From an uncultured Anaerolineae bacterium (GTDB lineage: Bacteria; Chloroflexota; Anaerolineae; Anaerolineales; Villigracilaceae), in contig CAINXK010000143.1 in assembly GCA_903854805.1 (NCBI GenBank), positions 1 to 20,622 of the forward strand: a DNA stretch of 20,622 bases, written 5' to 3'. The position numbers and the translations under genes are program-made. The notes under the pieces are model-generated. The model was not told where the DNA came from and did no database searches. It saw only the letters and a list, made by a program, of their open reading frames with translations. Shown here in pieces: positions 1 through 7,620 of this stretch (the stretch's first letter is position 1; the number at the start of each line of letters is the position of its first letter).

Positions 1-147
1 AGCAAGCCACCGTTTTTTGTTTATTTACGTGCAAAGGTTGTGGTGACTAGGACCTGAACCAGATATCGGTGATAAATAGCTTTATTGCGCTAAATACCTC
101 ATGTTTTTGGTTTTCTCATCGATATTATTATCTCATTTATTCAACAC

Positions 148-176
148 TTGACCAACCAACCTGAGTAGGGTAGAAT
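148..176 (+). promoter_or_regulatory. Sigma-70-like promoter of tRNA-Arg
   Basis: The -35 element TTGACC (148-153) and the -10 element TAGAAT (171-176) are separated by exactly 17 bases, and each matches five of six consensus positions. The expected start site, about 183, lies just upstream of the tRNA at 191. This is the best promoter-like sequence in the window. Bases 1-147 are AT-rich, and I see no supportable gene in them. Confidence 0.7.
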
Positions 177-190
177 ATTCACTCGCTAAC

Positions 191-264
191 GCCTTCGTAG
201 CTCAGTGGATTAGAGCGCTTGCTTGCGGAGCAATAGGTCGCGCGTTCGAGTCGCGCCGAGGGCA
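191..264 (+). tRNA. tRNA-Arg (anticodon GCG)
   Basis: A full cloverleaf of 74 nt can be folded. The acceptor pairs GCCTTCG with CGAGGGC (one G-U), the D stem pairs GCTC with GAGC, and the T arm is GCGCG-TTCGAGT-CGCGC. The anticodon loop TTGCGGA gives anticodon GCG, which reads CGC and CGU (Arg). The D loop has A after GG, an arginine identity feature in E. coli, and the discriminator is A. The first pair of the anticodon stem is a C-T mismatch. The 3' CCA is not encoded. GCG is less usual than the ACG (inosine) anticodon most bacteria use for this box. Confidence 0.9.
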
Positions 265-270
265 CAAAAC

Positions 271-299
271 AAAAGAGCGGGATTTTCCTGCTCTTTTTG
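271..299 (+). terminator. Intrinsic terminator after tRNA-Arg
   Basis: An 11-bp stem (271-281 with 287-297, one G-U) has a 5-base loop and a 3' arm that runs into a T-tract. It lies 6 bases after the tRNA, so the tRNA is probably a single-gene transcript. Confidence 0.8.
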
Positions 300-366
300 T
301 ATTATTATTCCCCTACTAAATACTGACCATCTTTTCAAACCTGAAATATGCAGGATATATACCTCC

Positions 367-1194
367 ATGTCAAAACCCAATATTTTTCTGACCAACGACG
401 ACGGCATCCGCTCTCCCGGTTTGTGGGCCGCCGCTGAAGCGCTATCCAAACTCGGCTTTGTCACAGTTGCCGCACCCAGGGAACAATCATCCGGTGTCGG
501 GCGCAGCCAGCCTGCTACTTCTGATGGCATCATTCGTGAGGAATCTGTCACCATTCATGGACAGACATGGACGGTTTATGCGGTCGGTGGCACGCCAGCC
601 CAGGCCGTTCAACATGGCATTCTTGAGATCATGGCACAAAAACCCGACCTGGTTGTCTCAGGCATCAATTATGGCGAAAACGTGGCAACCGGCATCACGA
701 TATCGGGTACTGTCGGCGCAGCCATGGAAGCCGCATCAATGGGCATCCCGGCTCTGGCAATGTCACTCGAAACTGACAAATCCCTGCACCTCACTTACTC
801 AACAGATGTCAATTTTGCGAGCGCCGCGCACTTCACTGCTTTATTTGCGCGTATGCTATTGGAACGGAAGCTGCCTCCAGGTGTTAATCTGATCAAGGTG
901 GATGTTCCAGCAGACGCCACCCCTGAAACCGCCTGGGAATGGACCCGGCTTTCCATGCAACGCTATTATGTACCCAGCAAACCGTCACGTAGTTCCTGGG
1001 ATGTACCCGAGACGGTTGGCTATGAAATCCAGATGGATTTTGAATCTGAGCCAACCAACAGTGACATTTACACCTTGATGCATAAACATAAAGTCTCAGT
1101 TACCCCGCTCAGTCTCGACATGACTGCCAACGTGGACGAAAAAATGCTTGAACGCTTTGCCGGTCGAGCCAATGAAAATAGTCATGAATCCTGA
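367..1194 (+). CDS. surE: 5'/3'-nucleotidase SurE
   Basis: A 275-residue protein of the SurE family: metal-dependent, cytoplasmic nucleotidases that dephosphorylate nucleoside 5'- and 3'-monophosphates and are linked to survival in stationary phase. Visible motifs are TNDDG (residues 9-13, metal-binding Asp11 and Asp12), Ser42 in the SSGVGRS loop, SGINYGEN (98-105, metal ligand Asn101), and the SGTVGAAMEA segment that follows. The length is usual for the family. The reading frame stays open upstream as far as the tRNA gene, but the ATG at 367 begins the conserved N-terminus. An AGGA (352-355) precedes it at a somewhat long spacing. The gene follows the tRNA terminator and has no close partner. 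SurE often sits near other stress genes, but nothing here links it to its neighbours. Confidence 0.95.
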   Translation: MSKPNIFLTNDDGIRSPGLWAAAEALSKLGFVTVAAPREQSSGVGRSQPATSDGIIREESVTIHGQTWTVYAVGGTPAQAVQHGILEIMAQKPDLVVSGINYGENVATGITISGTVGAAMEAASMGIPALAMSLETDKSLHLTYSTDVNFASAAHFTALFARMLLERKLPPGVNLIKVDVPADATPETAWEWTRLSMQRYYVPSKPSRSSWDVPETVGYEIQMDFESEPTNSDIYTLMHKHKVSVTPLSLDMTANVDEKMLERFAGRANENSHES

Positions 1195-1337
1195 AAGGGC
1201 TAAACCCCTTAAACAGAACCAAATTAACTGCCAGTGCTTCCATTCAGTAGATCGCAACCCAACTTAGCAGGTATCCAATATTCATTTTAACCAAATAAAA
1301 AACACCTTATACACAGCAGGATAATTGGAGGAAGTCG

Positions 1338-2168
1338 ATGGCTGAAATTGAACTGCGCGAAGTAGCCCTTTTTAGCGAGATGGATGAGCAAGAAGTAGCT
1401 GAAATTCGCGCCATCATGGACGAATTGAAATTCAAGCCAGGTCAGACTATCGTACGCGAAGGCGAAACTGGCAACCTTTTTTATATCATCACTGAAGGTG
1501 AGGTTCAGGTCACGATCAGGGATATTGATGGTAAAGAGATCATGCTGCATGACCTGGGTCCCGGCGGCTTTTTTGGGGAGCTTTCGATGCTTACAAATGA
1601 ACCCCGCTCGGCGCGCGTCTTCGCCGTCTCCAATGTGACAGTATTGGCGCTGGAGCGTGATGAGTTCTTCACCTTTTTGCAAAAACGCCCATCGGCAGCC
1701 ATCGACGTTCTGGTTGAATTGGGAGGACGGCTGCATGACATGGATGCGATCTTGCGTCATAGTGCCAGCCGCAATGTGAACGACGTTGACAAGGAAAGAC
1801 TGACCTTTGGACAGCGCATCGCCGATACTGTTGCTGATACCATGGGTAGCTGGCCTTTTATCATCACCCAGACCACCATTTTAGCAATCTGGATTACCCT
1901 GAACGTGACCGCCTGGGTCAACCATTGGGACCCATACCCATTTATTTTGCTCAACCTGACTTTATCTTTTCAAGCCGCTTATGCAGCCCCCTTTATCATG
2001 ATGAGCCAGAACCGGCAGGCATCCAAAGATCGAATCGCAGCTGAAATTGACCACCAGGTCAACGCCAAGGCTGAGCTCGAGGTAGGTCTGCTGCTGAAAC
2101 GCATCGATGACATTGAGCAGCTGGTTGACGAGAATCAACGTGAACTAAGGAAATTAGTCTCCAAATAA
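1338..2168 (+). CDS. Cyclic-nucleotide-binding domain fused to DUF1003 membrane domain
   Basis: A 276-residue protein. Residues 10-130 form a CRP-type cyclic-nucleotide-binding domain with the phosphate-binding cassette FGELSMLTNEPRSAR (79-93; Glu81 and Arg90 in the positions that contact the nucleotide). There is no helix-turn-helix after it, so this is not a CRP transcription factor. Residues 156-258 match DUF1003: FGQRIAD, SWPFI, two membrane helices (about 172-190 and 199-221), DPYPFILLN, and the conserved MMSQNRQ. The C-terminus (about 240-276) is charged and probably a coiled coil. The domain order suggests that a cyclic nucleotide or similar ligand is sensed at the membrane. The output is unknown. 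A GGAGGAAG ribosome-binding site lies just upstream of the ATG. Confidence 0.9.
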   Translation: MAEIELREVALFSEMDEQEVAEIRAIMDELKFKPGQTIVREGETGNLFYIITEGEVQVTIRDIDGKEIMLHDLGPGGFFGELSMLTNEPRSARVFAVSNVTVLALERDEFFTFLQKRPSAAIDVLVELGGRLHDMDAILRHSASRNVNDVDKERLTFGQRIADTVADTMGSWPFIITQTTILAIWITLNVTAWVNHWDPYPFILLNLTLSFQAAYAAPFIMMSQNRQASKDRIAAEIDHQVNAKAELEVGLLLKRIDDIEQLVDENQRELRKLVSK

Positions 2169-2210
2169 AAAACGGGCGGCCTTATAAAGGTTGCCCGTAC
2201 TTTTTTTCTT
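2165..2210. terminator. Bidirectional terminator between convergent genes
   Basis: The hairpin arms at 2172-2183 and 2187-2198 form a GC-rich stem with G-U pairs. A T-run (2201-2207) follows on the + side and an A-run (about 2165-2171) precedes it, so it can end transcription from both the + strand cNMP/DUF1003 gene and the - strand thyX gene. The rest of the gap up to 2368 has no gene. It holds one 9-bp inverted repeat (2255-2263 with 2286-2294, loop of 22) without a U-tract. Confidence 0.8.
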
Positions 2211-2368
2211 CACATCAACACTGTTTAAGCTAACACCGCCAGTGAAAAGGTTTGGGTGGAGATTTAGCGGCAGTTCACCCACCGGATCTCCACCAACAGG
2301 GAAAACACACATTTTTTGCGTTTTGGAAAACCAGACCAGCCAAAATCACTATCCATTATTCAGATACC

Positions 2369-3802
2369 TTATTTCATTGCCGTAAAATATTCGGCTTCAA
2401 TTGCTTGCCAGGGCTCATCTTGCAGCTTCATATGGGCAGCTAGCAGGGGATGAACCCGACTGATTTCTTGGGCTATACGCTGGGCCACACGCCGGATAGA
2501 AAAATGGGCATTTGCTGAAGCACGCAGCTGGCAAAAAGCATATGCTTCCCGCAAATTAAAAGTAGCCAGCACACGCCGGTTATAACCATTTGGAACCAGG
2601 TATTGGGCCACATCCACATTCCAGGCAGCCATTTCTTTCCAGAGCGCACCCGCCGCATCCATCGCCCGTCTGTACTCAACTTCAAAGCCAGCCTCAACAA
2701 AACGGCGAGGCACAGCGTAACCGAGCGCACAGGTAAGCCGCTGCGGTGTCTGTGTCATCATGCGATGACGTTTGAATTCAGCATACGCACCCTGATCCAT
2801 CACCAAATCAAATGTATACGTGGAATGTTCCATTTCCCGCAAGGGGATGTCATAACGCCCCAACCTTTTGAGCAGCACAGCCGCCAGACTCGCAGGATCC
2901 GGAGATGATTTAACCTGGCTCAAGGCCTGGTTATAGCTTACATCGCCAAAGCGATATAACGCTGAAGCCAGGATTCGCTGCTCACCATCAAGATCATAAT
3001 CCACCAGGGCGCACCACTCCTGCGCGTCAGGCTGTAGCACCAGGGCTTGGGCAATATCATTTAGCTCAGCACTCGTGTCCATCAAATAAGGCTGTGGATC
3101 GGCATACTTTAGCAGGGTTGGTATTTCAGCCCTGGCTACAGATTTGACACTTTCGCCAATTTCGCGGACTTCGGCAAGCGGACTTGCACGCCACTTACGG
3201 ATGGCACTTTCCAAAACCCGGCCGTTGGCAGTCATTCCTACATTTGCCAGCGAGGCTGCTGGCAGCAGAAAACGACAGACATCCACATATTGCGAACGGA
3301 TCCGCCGGTCCCAGGCATCTTCGGTCTCACCTTCACGCCGGGGAGCATCTTTTTCAACCTGCTTACGGACTGGTTCAAGCCCAGCCGCATAGGTTTCAAA
3401 CAACAGCCGGCAGGTGTCGATATAATCAGTACGCAGCGAGTTACGGCCCAGGTCGGGTCCATCGAGCTCGGCCGGAATATAAAAATTATCGGCACCCCAT
3501 TTCTGGTAACGCGTGGATTTTTCAGTATAAGAGGCCAGGCGGTTTGATTCAATTGCTTCCATGGCCAGGCGTGAAGCATTTTCAATCGCCAGGTGCAAGA
3601 CTGCATGCTCCGCAACCGAGGCATGTCCATAACCCAAGACCCACTTCTCGTGAAACTGGGCAGATTTCTCGTCATTTAATTCAGCAGCAATCTCTCGAAA
3701 AGATTCAGGCGCACGCGATGTCCGGGCAAATGCCACGGCAATAGTTTCGGGACTAAGTTGTTTGGGGGAAAGTAAATAAATATCACGATTGGGTGCTGCC
3801 AT
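2369..3802 (-). CDS. thyX: Tandem-domain FAD-dependent thymidylate synthase (ThyX)
   Basis: A 477-residue protein, about twice the usual ThyX length. ThyX makes dTMP from dUMP with methylene-tetrahydrofolate, FAD and NAD(P)H. Domain 1 (about 20-225) has GHASVAEH (59-66), then SNRLASYTEKSTRY (86-99) where the family has RHRxxSxxxxSxRY, and a ThyX-like end around CRFLLPAASLANVGM (176-190). Domain 2 (about 305-450) has MEHSTYTF (324-331), FKRHRMMTQTPQRLT (343-357), and the C-terminal VPNGYNRR and FNLREAYAF patterns (403-423). Each half therefore keeps a different part of the signature. The frame is open further upstream, but the ATG at 3802 has AGGAG (3808-3812) five bases before it, while earlier candidates lack one. 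It lies 49 nt after the zinc-ribbon/TPR gene and is probably co-transcribed with it. Which half is catalytic is not clear from sequence alone. Confidence 0.88.
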   Translation of the reverse strand: MAAPNRDIYLLSPKQLSPETIAVAFARTSRAPESFREIAAELNDEKSAQFHEKWVLGYGHASVAEHAVLHLAIENASRLAMEAIESNRLASYTEKSTRYQKWGADNFYIPAELDGPDLGRNSLRTDYIDTCRLLFETYAAGLEPVRKQVEKDAPRREGETEDAWDRRIRSQYVDVCRFLLPAASLANVGMTANGRVLESAIRKWRASPLAEVREIGESVKSVARAEIPTLLKYADPQPYLMDTSAELNDIAQALVLQPDAQEWCALVDYDLDGEQRILASALYRFGDVSYNQALSQVKSSPDPASLAAVLLKRLGRYDIPLREMEHSTYTFDLVMDQGAYAEFKRHRMMTQTPQRLTCALGYAVPRRFVEAGFEVEYRRAMDAAGALWKEMAAWNVDVAQYLVPNGYNRRVLATFNLREAYAFCQLRASANAHFSIRRVAQRIAQEISRVHPLLAAHMKLQDEPWQAIEAEYFTAMK

Positions 3803-3851
3803 GGAATCTCCTGAACTAGCTTTTGTTTTACTCATAAAAATATAGCCACGC

Positions 3852-5117
3852 TTATTTTCCGAGAACATCTTCAAACCAGCCAATAATCCCCTGTCGGTGC
3901 ATTTCACCATAAACTGCCCCGGTCTGGCCATTGATAAGAACTCGAAAATCTCGGCCTCCGGATGTATACGTGCTGTGCCAGAGCGGGATTAGCACAAGCT
4001 TGAAGGATAAAATGGATAAATTGGCGCTGCTGTAATTCAAGTCGTTGACATGACCATTTTCGTCATGAATGCGGGTGAGAACGCGTTCTACAGCCCGCTG
4101 ACGGGCATCAAGCGAGGCATCTGACATGGACAATTCATACACTTCCGCCGGCCAACCGGAAAGATAACGCGGATCATACGTCACAGCACTGGATGTATCA
4201 AAACCAGCCAGGATTTTCGGCAGAAGATCAGAGAACCTGCGAATCGCCGGAATAGCAATATCATCAAAACCGACATTCTGCTCACCTGAGACCGGCACCT
4301 GTTTTTTATTTCGGTAAACCGTTCCGTTCCAGAGAACGTTCCCAAAGATATCAAAAGTCCAAATGGGCAAATACAGACCTTTTGATCCCTGTAGCTCACC
4401 CGTCGGATGAAGCCTGTTTTTCTCGATCCAATCATCCAAAAAGAGGTCTGCCTGACGCTGGTTGCAGGCCATCGGTATAATCGAATCAGGCTCGACCAGT
4501 TCCTTCGTCACCGCAACCACATGCGGCGAACCACAATAAACGCATACTGATGAGATTTCTTGCGCGGAGAAGATAAAGTGTGCACCGCAACCCTGGCAGT
4601 TGAAGGTCTTCAACATGACAGGCGTCCGGTGTCCTCTGCCGCTGGCCATGGCAGTTATAAAATCCTGTTCAAACTGCGGCACAGTCGCATTCAAGACCTG
4701 GCTTCGCGCACAATGCTCACAGATCAAGGTGTGTCCATCACCATCGAACACCATGCGCGCGCCACATTTGGGACAGGTGAACCGATCCGCATTAGCCGGC
4801 TGCGTGCCAGCCAATTGAGCCGGAAGCTGATCCGGGTTAACAATTTCGGCTGGTTTTAGCTTGCCATCCAAAATCGCCAGAGCTCTGCGAGCCTCAGGGT
4901 GGGTCGGATCGATGGCAAGAGTCTCTTCAAGATACTTGCGCTTTTCAAGTGGGTCAGAGCAAATCTGGCTCATCCAGTAATTGGCCTGGGTGCGTGTCTC
5001 ATAATCATCGGCAATTTCCAGAGCCATTTCCAGGTATCGACGCGCCAATACAAAATCCTGGGCTTTTATATTGATTACAGCCTGACGTAATAGGTTATCG
5101 TCGTGATCTGATGACAT
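3852..5117 (-). CDS. TPR and double zinc-ribbon protein of unknown function
   Basis: A 421-residue protein without a signal peptide or clear membrane helix. The N-terminal 80 residues are two to three TPR-like helical repeats (RRYLEMALEIADD, KYLEETLAIDPTHPEARRAL). Two Cys4 zinc ribbons follow: C115/C118 with C133/C136 (CPKC, CEHC), and C174/C177 with C192/C195 (CQGC, CVYC). The remaining ~220 residues are a mixed domain rich in aromatic residues with GLYLPIWTFDIFGN and FKLVLIPLWHSTY, ending in a motif that resembles a small beta repeat (FRVLINGQTGAVYGE). I cannot name a function. The arrangement of zinc ribbon followed by this kind of C-terminal domain suggests a protein-protein or membrane-associated adaptor. 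AGGA precedes the ATG. It is the gene before thyX in the same direction. Confidence 0.75.
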   Translation of the reverse strand: MSSDHDDNLLRQAVINIKAQDFVLARRYLEMALEIADDYETRTQANYWMSQICSDPLEKRKYLEETLAIDPTHPEARRALAILDGKLKPAEIVNPDQLPAQLAGTQPANADRFTCPKCGARMVFDGDGHTLICEHCARSQVLNATVPQFEQDFITAMASGRGHRTPVMLKTFNCQGCGAHFIFSAQEISSVCVYCGSPHVVAVTKELVEPDSIIPMACNQRQADLFLDDWIEKNRLHPTGELQGSKGLYLPIWTFDIFGNVLWNGTVYRNKKQVPVSGEQNVGFDDIAIPAIRRFSDLLPKILAGFDTSSAVTYDPRYLSGWPAEVYELSMSDASLDARQRAVERVLTRIHDENGHVNDLNYSSANLSILSFKLVLIPLWHSTYTSGGRDFRVLINGQTGAVYGEMHRQGIIGWFEDVLGK

Positions 5118-5156
5118 GCTGAATCCTGGCAGATTAATAAATGGTAAGCTTAATGT

Positions 5157-5178
5157 GCAGCCATCGGTTCGGGGCTGC
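5157..5178. other. Small hairpin in the folP / zinc-ribbon gene gap
   Basis: GCAGCC (5157-5162) and GGCTGC (5173-5178) form a 6-bp stem with a 10-base loop in the 140-base gap between folP and the next gene. Neither side has a T-run, so it is not a standard terminator. The rest of the gap shows no gene. Its role is unknown. Confidence 0.35.
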
Positions 5179-5257
5179 TATGCCCGGGAGCGTTGGCTGG
5201 TTCGGAAATTGATGAACTGATGAAACGCCGGCAAAATCTACCCGACTGAAGATGCGC

Positions 5258-6163
5258 TTACTTTTGCCTGACGATGGCATCCGTCATACGGGCAACTCGC
5301 ACCATTATTTCCACATCATGCACACGGATAATATCGGCGCCTCGAACTATGCCAACCGAAACAGCCGCAGCAGTACCTTCAACTCGCTGATCGGGCGGTA
5401 AATTCAGGCTGTAACCAATAAAAGACTTGCGTGAAGGGCCCAGCAGGATGGGAAAACCCAACGAACGTATCTCCCCCAGGCGGTTTAGCAGCTCCAGATT
5501 TTGCTCGACGGTTTTTCCAAAACCAATACCCGGATCAAGAATGATTTTCTCACGGGCAATCCCGGCTGCTTGTGCCAGCGCTACTGACTCGAGCAGCTCA
5601 GCTTTGACATCTTCAAGTAAATCGGTGTATTCCACGCCCACATAACGCCCACCCAGGTTGGCTTGCACCTGCGCGTTGATTGGTTTACTTCGGTTGTGCA
5701 TCAGGATAATCGGAACGTTATGGCTGGCTACCACATCCGCAAGCTGCGGATCTGCCCTTAATCCCCAGACATCATTAACCATGTGAGCGCCGGCAGAGAG
5801 AGCACCAGCCGCCACAGAGGCCTTATACGTATCTACTGAAATAATGGCCTGGGGAAACTGCCGTACCAATGCTGTGATCACTGGGATTACTCGCTCCAGT
5901 TCATCATCAACACTAATAGTTTGCGAACCGGGACGAGTCGACTCGCCTCCAACATCCAGGATATCGGCCCCGGCTGCGATAAAACGCCCGGCTTGTTCCA
6001 TGGCGCGCTGGATCCCGCCAACATCGCCAACTTGCGGGCCAGAACCGGATAACAAGCCATCGCCCGAAAAACTATCCGGTGTGACATTAAGGATGCCCAT
6101 CACAAATGTACGGGCGCCCCAGCTTTCGCGAAATAATCCCGGTTCTAGCCTGAGCATAGACAT
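5258..6163 (-). CDS. folP: Dihydropteroate synthase
   Basis: A 301-residue cytoplasmic TIM-barrel enzyme that joins 6-hydroxymethyl-dihydropterin diphosphate with p-aminobenzoate to give dihydropteroate; sulfonamides target this enzyme family. Signature segments are all present: ILNVTPDSFS (24-33), GGESTRPGS (72-80), ISVDTYK (108-114), NDVWG (130-134), ILDPGIGFGKT (218-228), GPSRKSF (242-248), and the GTAAA segment. The length is slightly above the common 270-285 because of a short N-terminal lead. The start ATG directly follows the TAA of the upstream STAS-like gene, with no spacer, so the two are probably translationally coupled. A second ATG two codons later (6157) is an alternative. No folB/folE homolog is nearby. 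Confidence 0.95.
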   Translation of the reverse strand: MSMLRLEPGLFRESWGARTFVMGILNVTPDSFSGDGLLSGSGPQVGDVGGIQRAMEQAGRFIAAGADILDVGGESTRPGSQTISVDDELERVIPVITALVRQFPQAIISVDTYKASVAAGALSAGAHMVNDVWGLRADPQLADVVASHNVPIILMHNRSKPINAQVQANLGGRYVGVEYTDLLEDVKAELLESVALAQAAGIAREKIILDPGIGFGKTVEQNLELLNRLGEIRSLGFPILLGPSRKSFIGYSLNLPPDQRVEGTAAAVSVGIVRGADIIRVHDVEIMVRVARMTDAIVRQK

Positions 6164-6583
6164 TTATACAATTTGATCCATCGCCTTATACAGCCAGGCT
6201 TCGGCCTCCACCAGTTTGGTAAAAATCCGGATGGCAGCCCCGCTGCCGACAGCTCCGGCCGCCACGTTCAGGATCGCTTCGCGCGCACCTTCAGATGCCA
6301 CCAGGACCGCCACCCGCAGGTTGCGGGATGAAGGATCGCTGTTTACTTCCACCGCCAACTTGATCGCTTTTTCGGGGATCTCGGCTACCTCGCGCAGATC
6401 ATAAAGATTGCGCGTTAGCCGGTCAGAATCCATCAGGTGCTCAAAAGCAAACTCACGCCAATCAGCCATGGTACCGTCACTCAGATCTGTGAATGTAAGC
6501 GTCATGCCGCCATCCGCTCGCCGGGCGACGTTATAACCGATACCCGGTTTCTGTGTCCAGTTAAGTGGTCTCAACTCATCCAT
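6164..6583 (-). CDS. Small STAS/SpoIIAA-like protein
   Basis: A 139-residue soluble protein with no recognised catalytic motif. It has alternating strands and helices: LTFTDLSDGTMADWREFAFEHL, TRNLYDLREV, an IKLAVEV strand, RVAVLVAS, and an IRIFTKLVEAEAWL ending. The IRIF...EAEAWL pattern is typical of STAS/SpoIIAA-fold proteins, so I infer that fold; no biochemical role can be assigned. The frame begins earlier (6610), but the ATG at 6583 has GGAGG about seven bases upstream and is the better start. The stop codon abuts the folP ATG directly. The gene sits between folK and folP, where folB or folE is often found in other bacteria. Confidence 0.7.
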   Translation of the reverse strand: MDELRPLNWTQKPGIGYNVARRADGGMTLTFTDLSDGTMADWREFAFEHLMDSDRLTRNLYDLREVAEIPEKAIKLAVEVNSDPSSRNLRVAVLVASEGAREAILNVAAGAVGSGAAIRIFTKLVEAEAWLYKAMDQIV

Positions 6584-6608
6584 CAGAGCCTCCGTTGATT
6601 TGACTTTC

Positions 6609-6638
6609 AATATAACAATATTACACTACGAAATTCAA
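6609..6638 (-). promoter_or_regulatory. Candidate promoter for the STAS-like gene and folP
   Basis: On the - strand, TTGAAT (6633-6638) and TATATT (6609-6614) have an 18-base spacer. They match four and five of six consensus positions. The predicted start is about 20 bases before the ATG at 6583. The -35 overlaps the end of folK. It is AT-rich sequence, so a chance match is possible. Confidence 0.4.
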
Positions 6639-7117
6639 CCCTTGAACAGGTTGACTCCCCTCAAATCCTGTGTTTCGATAATCTCTCTGATACTGCGAGC
6701 GATGATCGGATGCACAAAATCCGCAGCCACATCTGCCAAAGGCACAAGCACAAAAGAGCGTTCATGCAAACGCGGATGCGGGATGACAAGCCCAGGTGTA
6801 TCGAGGCTAATATCATCGTAAAACAGGATATCCAGATCAATAAGACGTGGACCGTTACGAAAGCCAGGGATACGCCCCAGAGAGGCTTCAAGTTCTTTTA
6901 ACCGAGCCAGCAAGCCCTGCGGAGCAAGCTCCGTCTCTGCACGCACAACCATGTTCAAGAAAGCCGGTTGGTCAGTATAACCCCAAGGCTCAGTTTCATA
7001 AATTTTAGATTCAGTCAATATACGGATCTGCGGCGCAAACGCGGCGATTGCCGCACGCAAATTATCGCTGCGTTCGCCCAGATTGGTACCAAGTGCCAAG
7101 TAAATAATATGTGCCAA
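6635..7117 (-). CDS. folK: 6-hydroxymethyl-7,8-dihydropterin pyrophosphokinase (HPPK)
   Basis: A 160-residue cytoplasmic kinase that transfers pyrophosphate from ATP to 6-hydroxymethyl-dihydropterin, giving the substrate of FolP. Family motifs are visible: LALGTNLGER (7-16), YETEPWG (40-46), FLN (53-55), RNGPRLIDLDIL (87-98, with the two Mg-binding Asp at 94 and 96), and IPHPRLHERSFVLVPL (112-127). The start codon is TTG (7115-7117), preceded by GGTGA in the 24-base gap after cdd; the LALGTN motif comes too soon for any later start. It is in the same direction as cdd and the following STAS-like gene and folP. Confidence 0.93.
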   Translation of the reverse strand: MAHIIYLALGTNLGERSDNLRAAIAAFAPQIRILTESKIYETEPWGYTDQPAFLNMVVRAETELAPQGLLARLKELEASLGRIPGFRNGPRLIDLDILFYDDISLDTPGLVIPHPRLHERSFVLVPLADVAADFVHPIIARSIREIIETQDLRGVNLFKG

Positions 7118-7141
7118 ATCTTCACCCTACCGCAAATTGGA

Positions 7142-7552
7142 TCAGCTATTCAGATGCGCTGGCGTAAAAGCGCCAGGCAGCAGTTCATTGACAGTAGTAT
7201 GGGCATGCACTTGCCCATCCGCATCAGCAATGAGCACTACCGTGTCCAGTCCAAATTCAGCCATCACCTGGCGACAGCCGCCACAGGGTGAACCGCCGTT
7301 GGATGTGACCACTGCGATAACATCAAACTCGCTTTCGCCTTGCGAGACGGCTGAAAATATCGCGACGCGCTCAGCGCACATCGTCATTGGATAGGCAGCA
7401 TTCTCAACGTTGGCGCCTGTGAAAATTCGGCCGCTTTTAGTGCGCAAAGCAGCCCCAACCTGGTATTTTGAATACGGCACATAGGCCCGACGGCGAGCTT
7501 CAATAGCCAGGTTGACTAATAACTTCACTTCTTCAGGGGTGACTGTAATCAT
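7142..7552 (-). CDS. cdd: Cytidine deaminase
   Basis: A 136-residue enzyme of the homotetrameric class that deaminates cytidine and deoxycytidine to uridine and deoxyuridine in pyrimidine salvage. The zinc site is complete: CAE (59-61, with catalytic Glu61) and PCGGC (89-93, Cys90 and Cys93). NVENAAY (48-54) is the substrate-binding segment. Its length is typical of the short class. The ATG at 7552 is preceded by AAGG eight to nine bases away. It lies upstream of folK with a 24-base gap, so the two may share a transcript. Linking dUMP supply to ThyX in the same block is an inference. Confidence 0.95.
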   Translation of the reverse strand: MITVTPEEVKLLVNLAIEARRRAYVPYSKYQVGAALRTKSGRIFTGANVENAAYPMTMCAERVAIFSAVSQGESEFDVIAVVTSNGGSPCGGCRQVMAEFGLDTVVLIADADGQVHAHTTVNELLPGAFTPAHLNS

Positions 7553-7620
7553 TTTCGGGACCTTTTCTAAATGAACGCGAATAAAGAGTAAATACTAATA
7601 AATCCAGCAAGTCAGAATTA

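Noticed and set aside
1..57. Open frames at the left edge that could be the tail of a gene
   Set aside because: All three + frames are open for 14-18 codons before stops, with no motif to choose among them.
223..366. N-terminal extension of surE
   Set aside because: The extension starts inside the tRNA and crosses its terminator; the family N-terminus begins at the ATG at 367.
210..554. - strand ORF opposite tRNA-Arg and surE
   Set aside because: It is antisense to the tRNA and to surE. Its end, reading GATRTRDLLLRKQAL, is the known artefact of translating the reverse complement of a tRNA.
1195..1210. 5-bp hairpin after surE
   Set aside because: The stem is short and no T-run follows, so it is not a supported terminator.
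1285..1313. Promoter-like TATACA (1308-1313) before the cNMP/DUF1003 gene
   Set aside because: The paired -35 candidate (TTTTAA) matches only three consensus positions in an AT-rich gap.
2255..2294. 9-bp inverted repeat downstream of thyX
   Set aside because: It has a 22-base loop and no T-run on either side; the nearby bidirectional hairpin is a better terminator.
2191..2443. Two short + strand ORFs between the cNMP/DUF1003 gene and thyX
   Set aside because: They overlap the terminator hairpin and the end of thyX, have no good ribosome-binding site, and their translations resemble no known protein.
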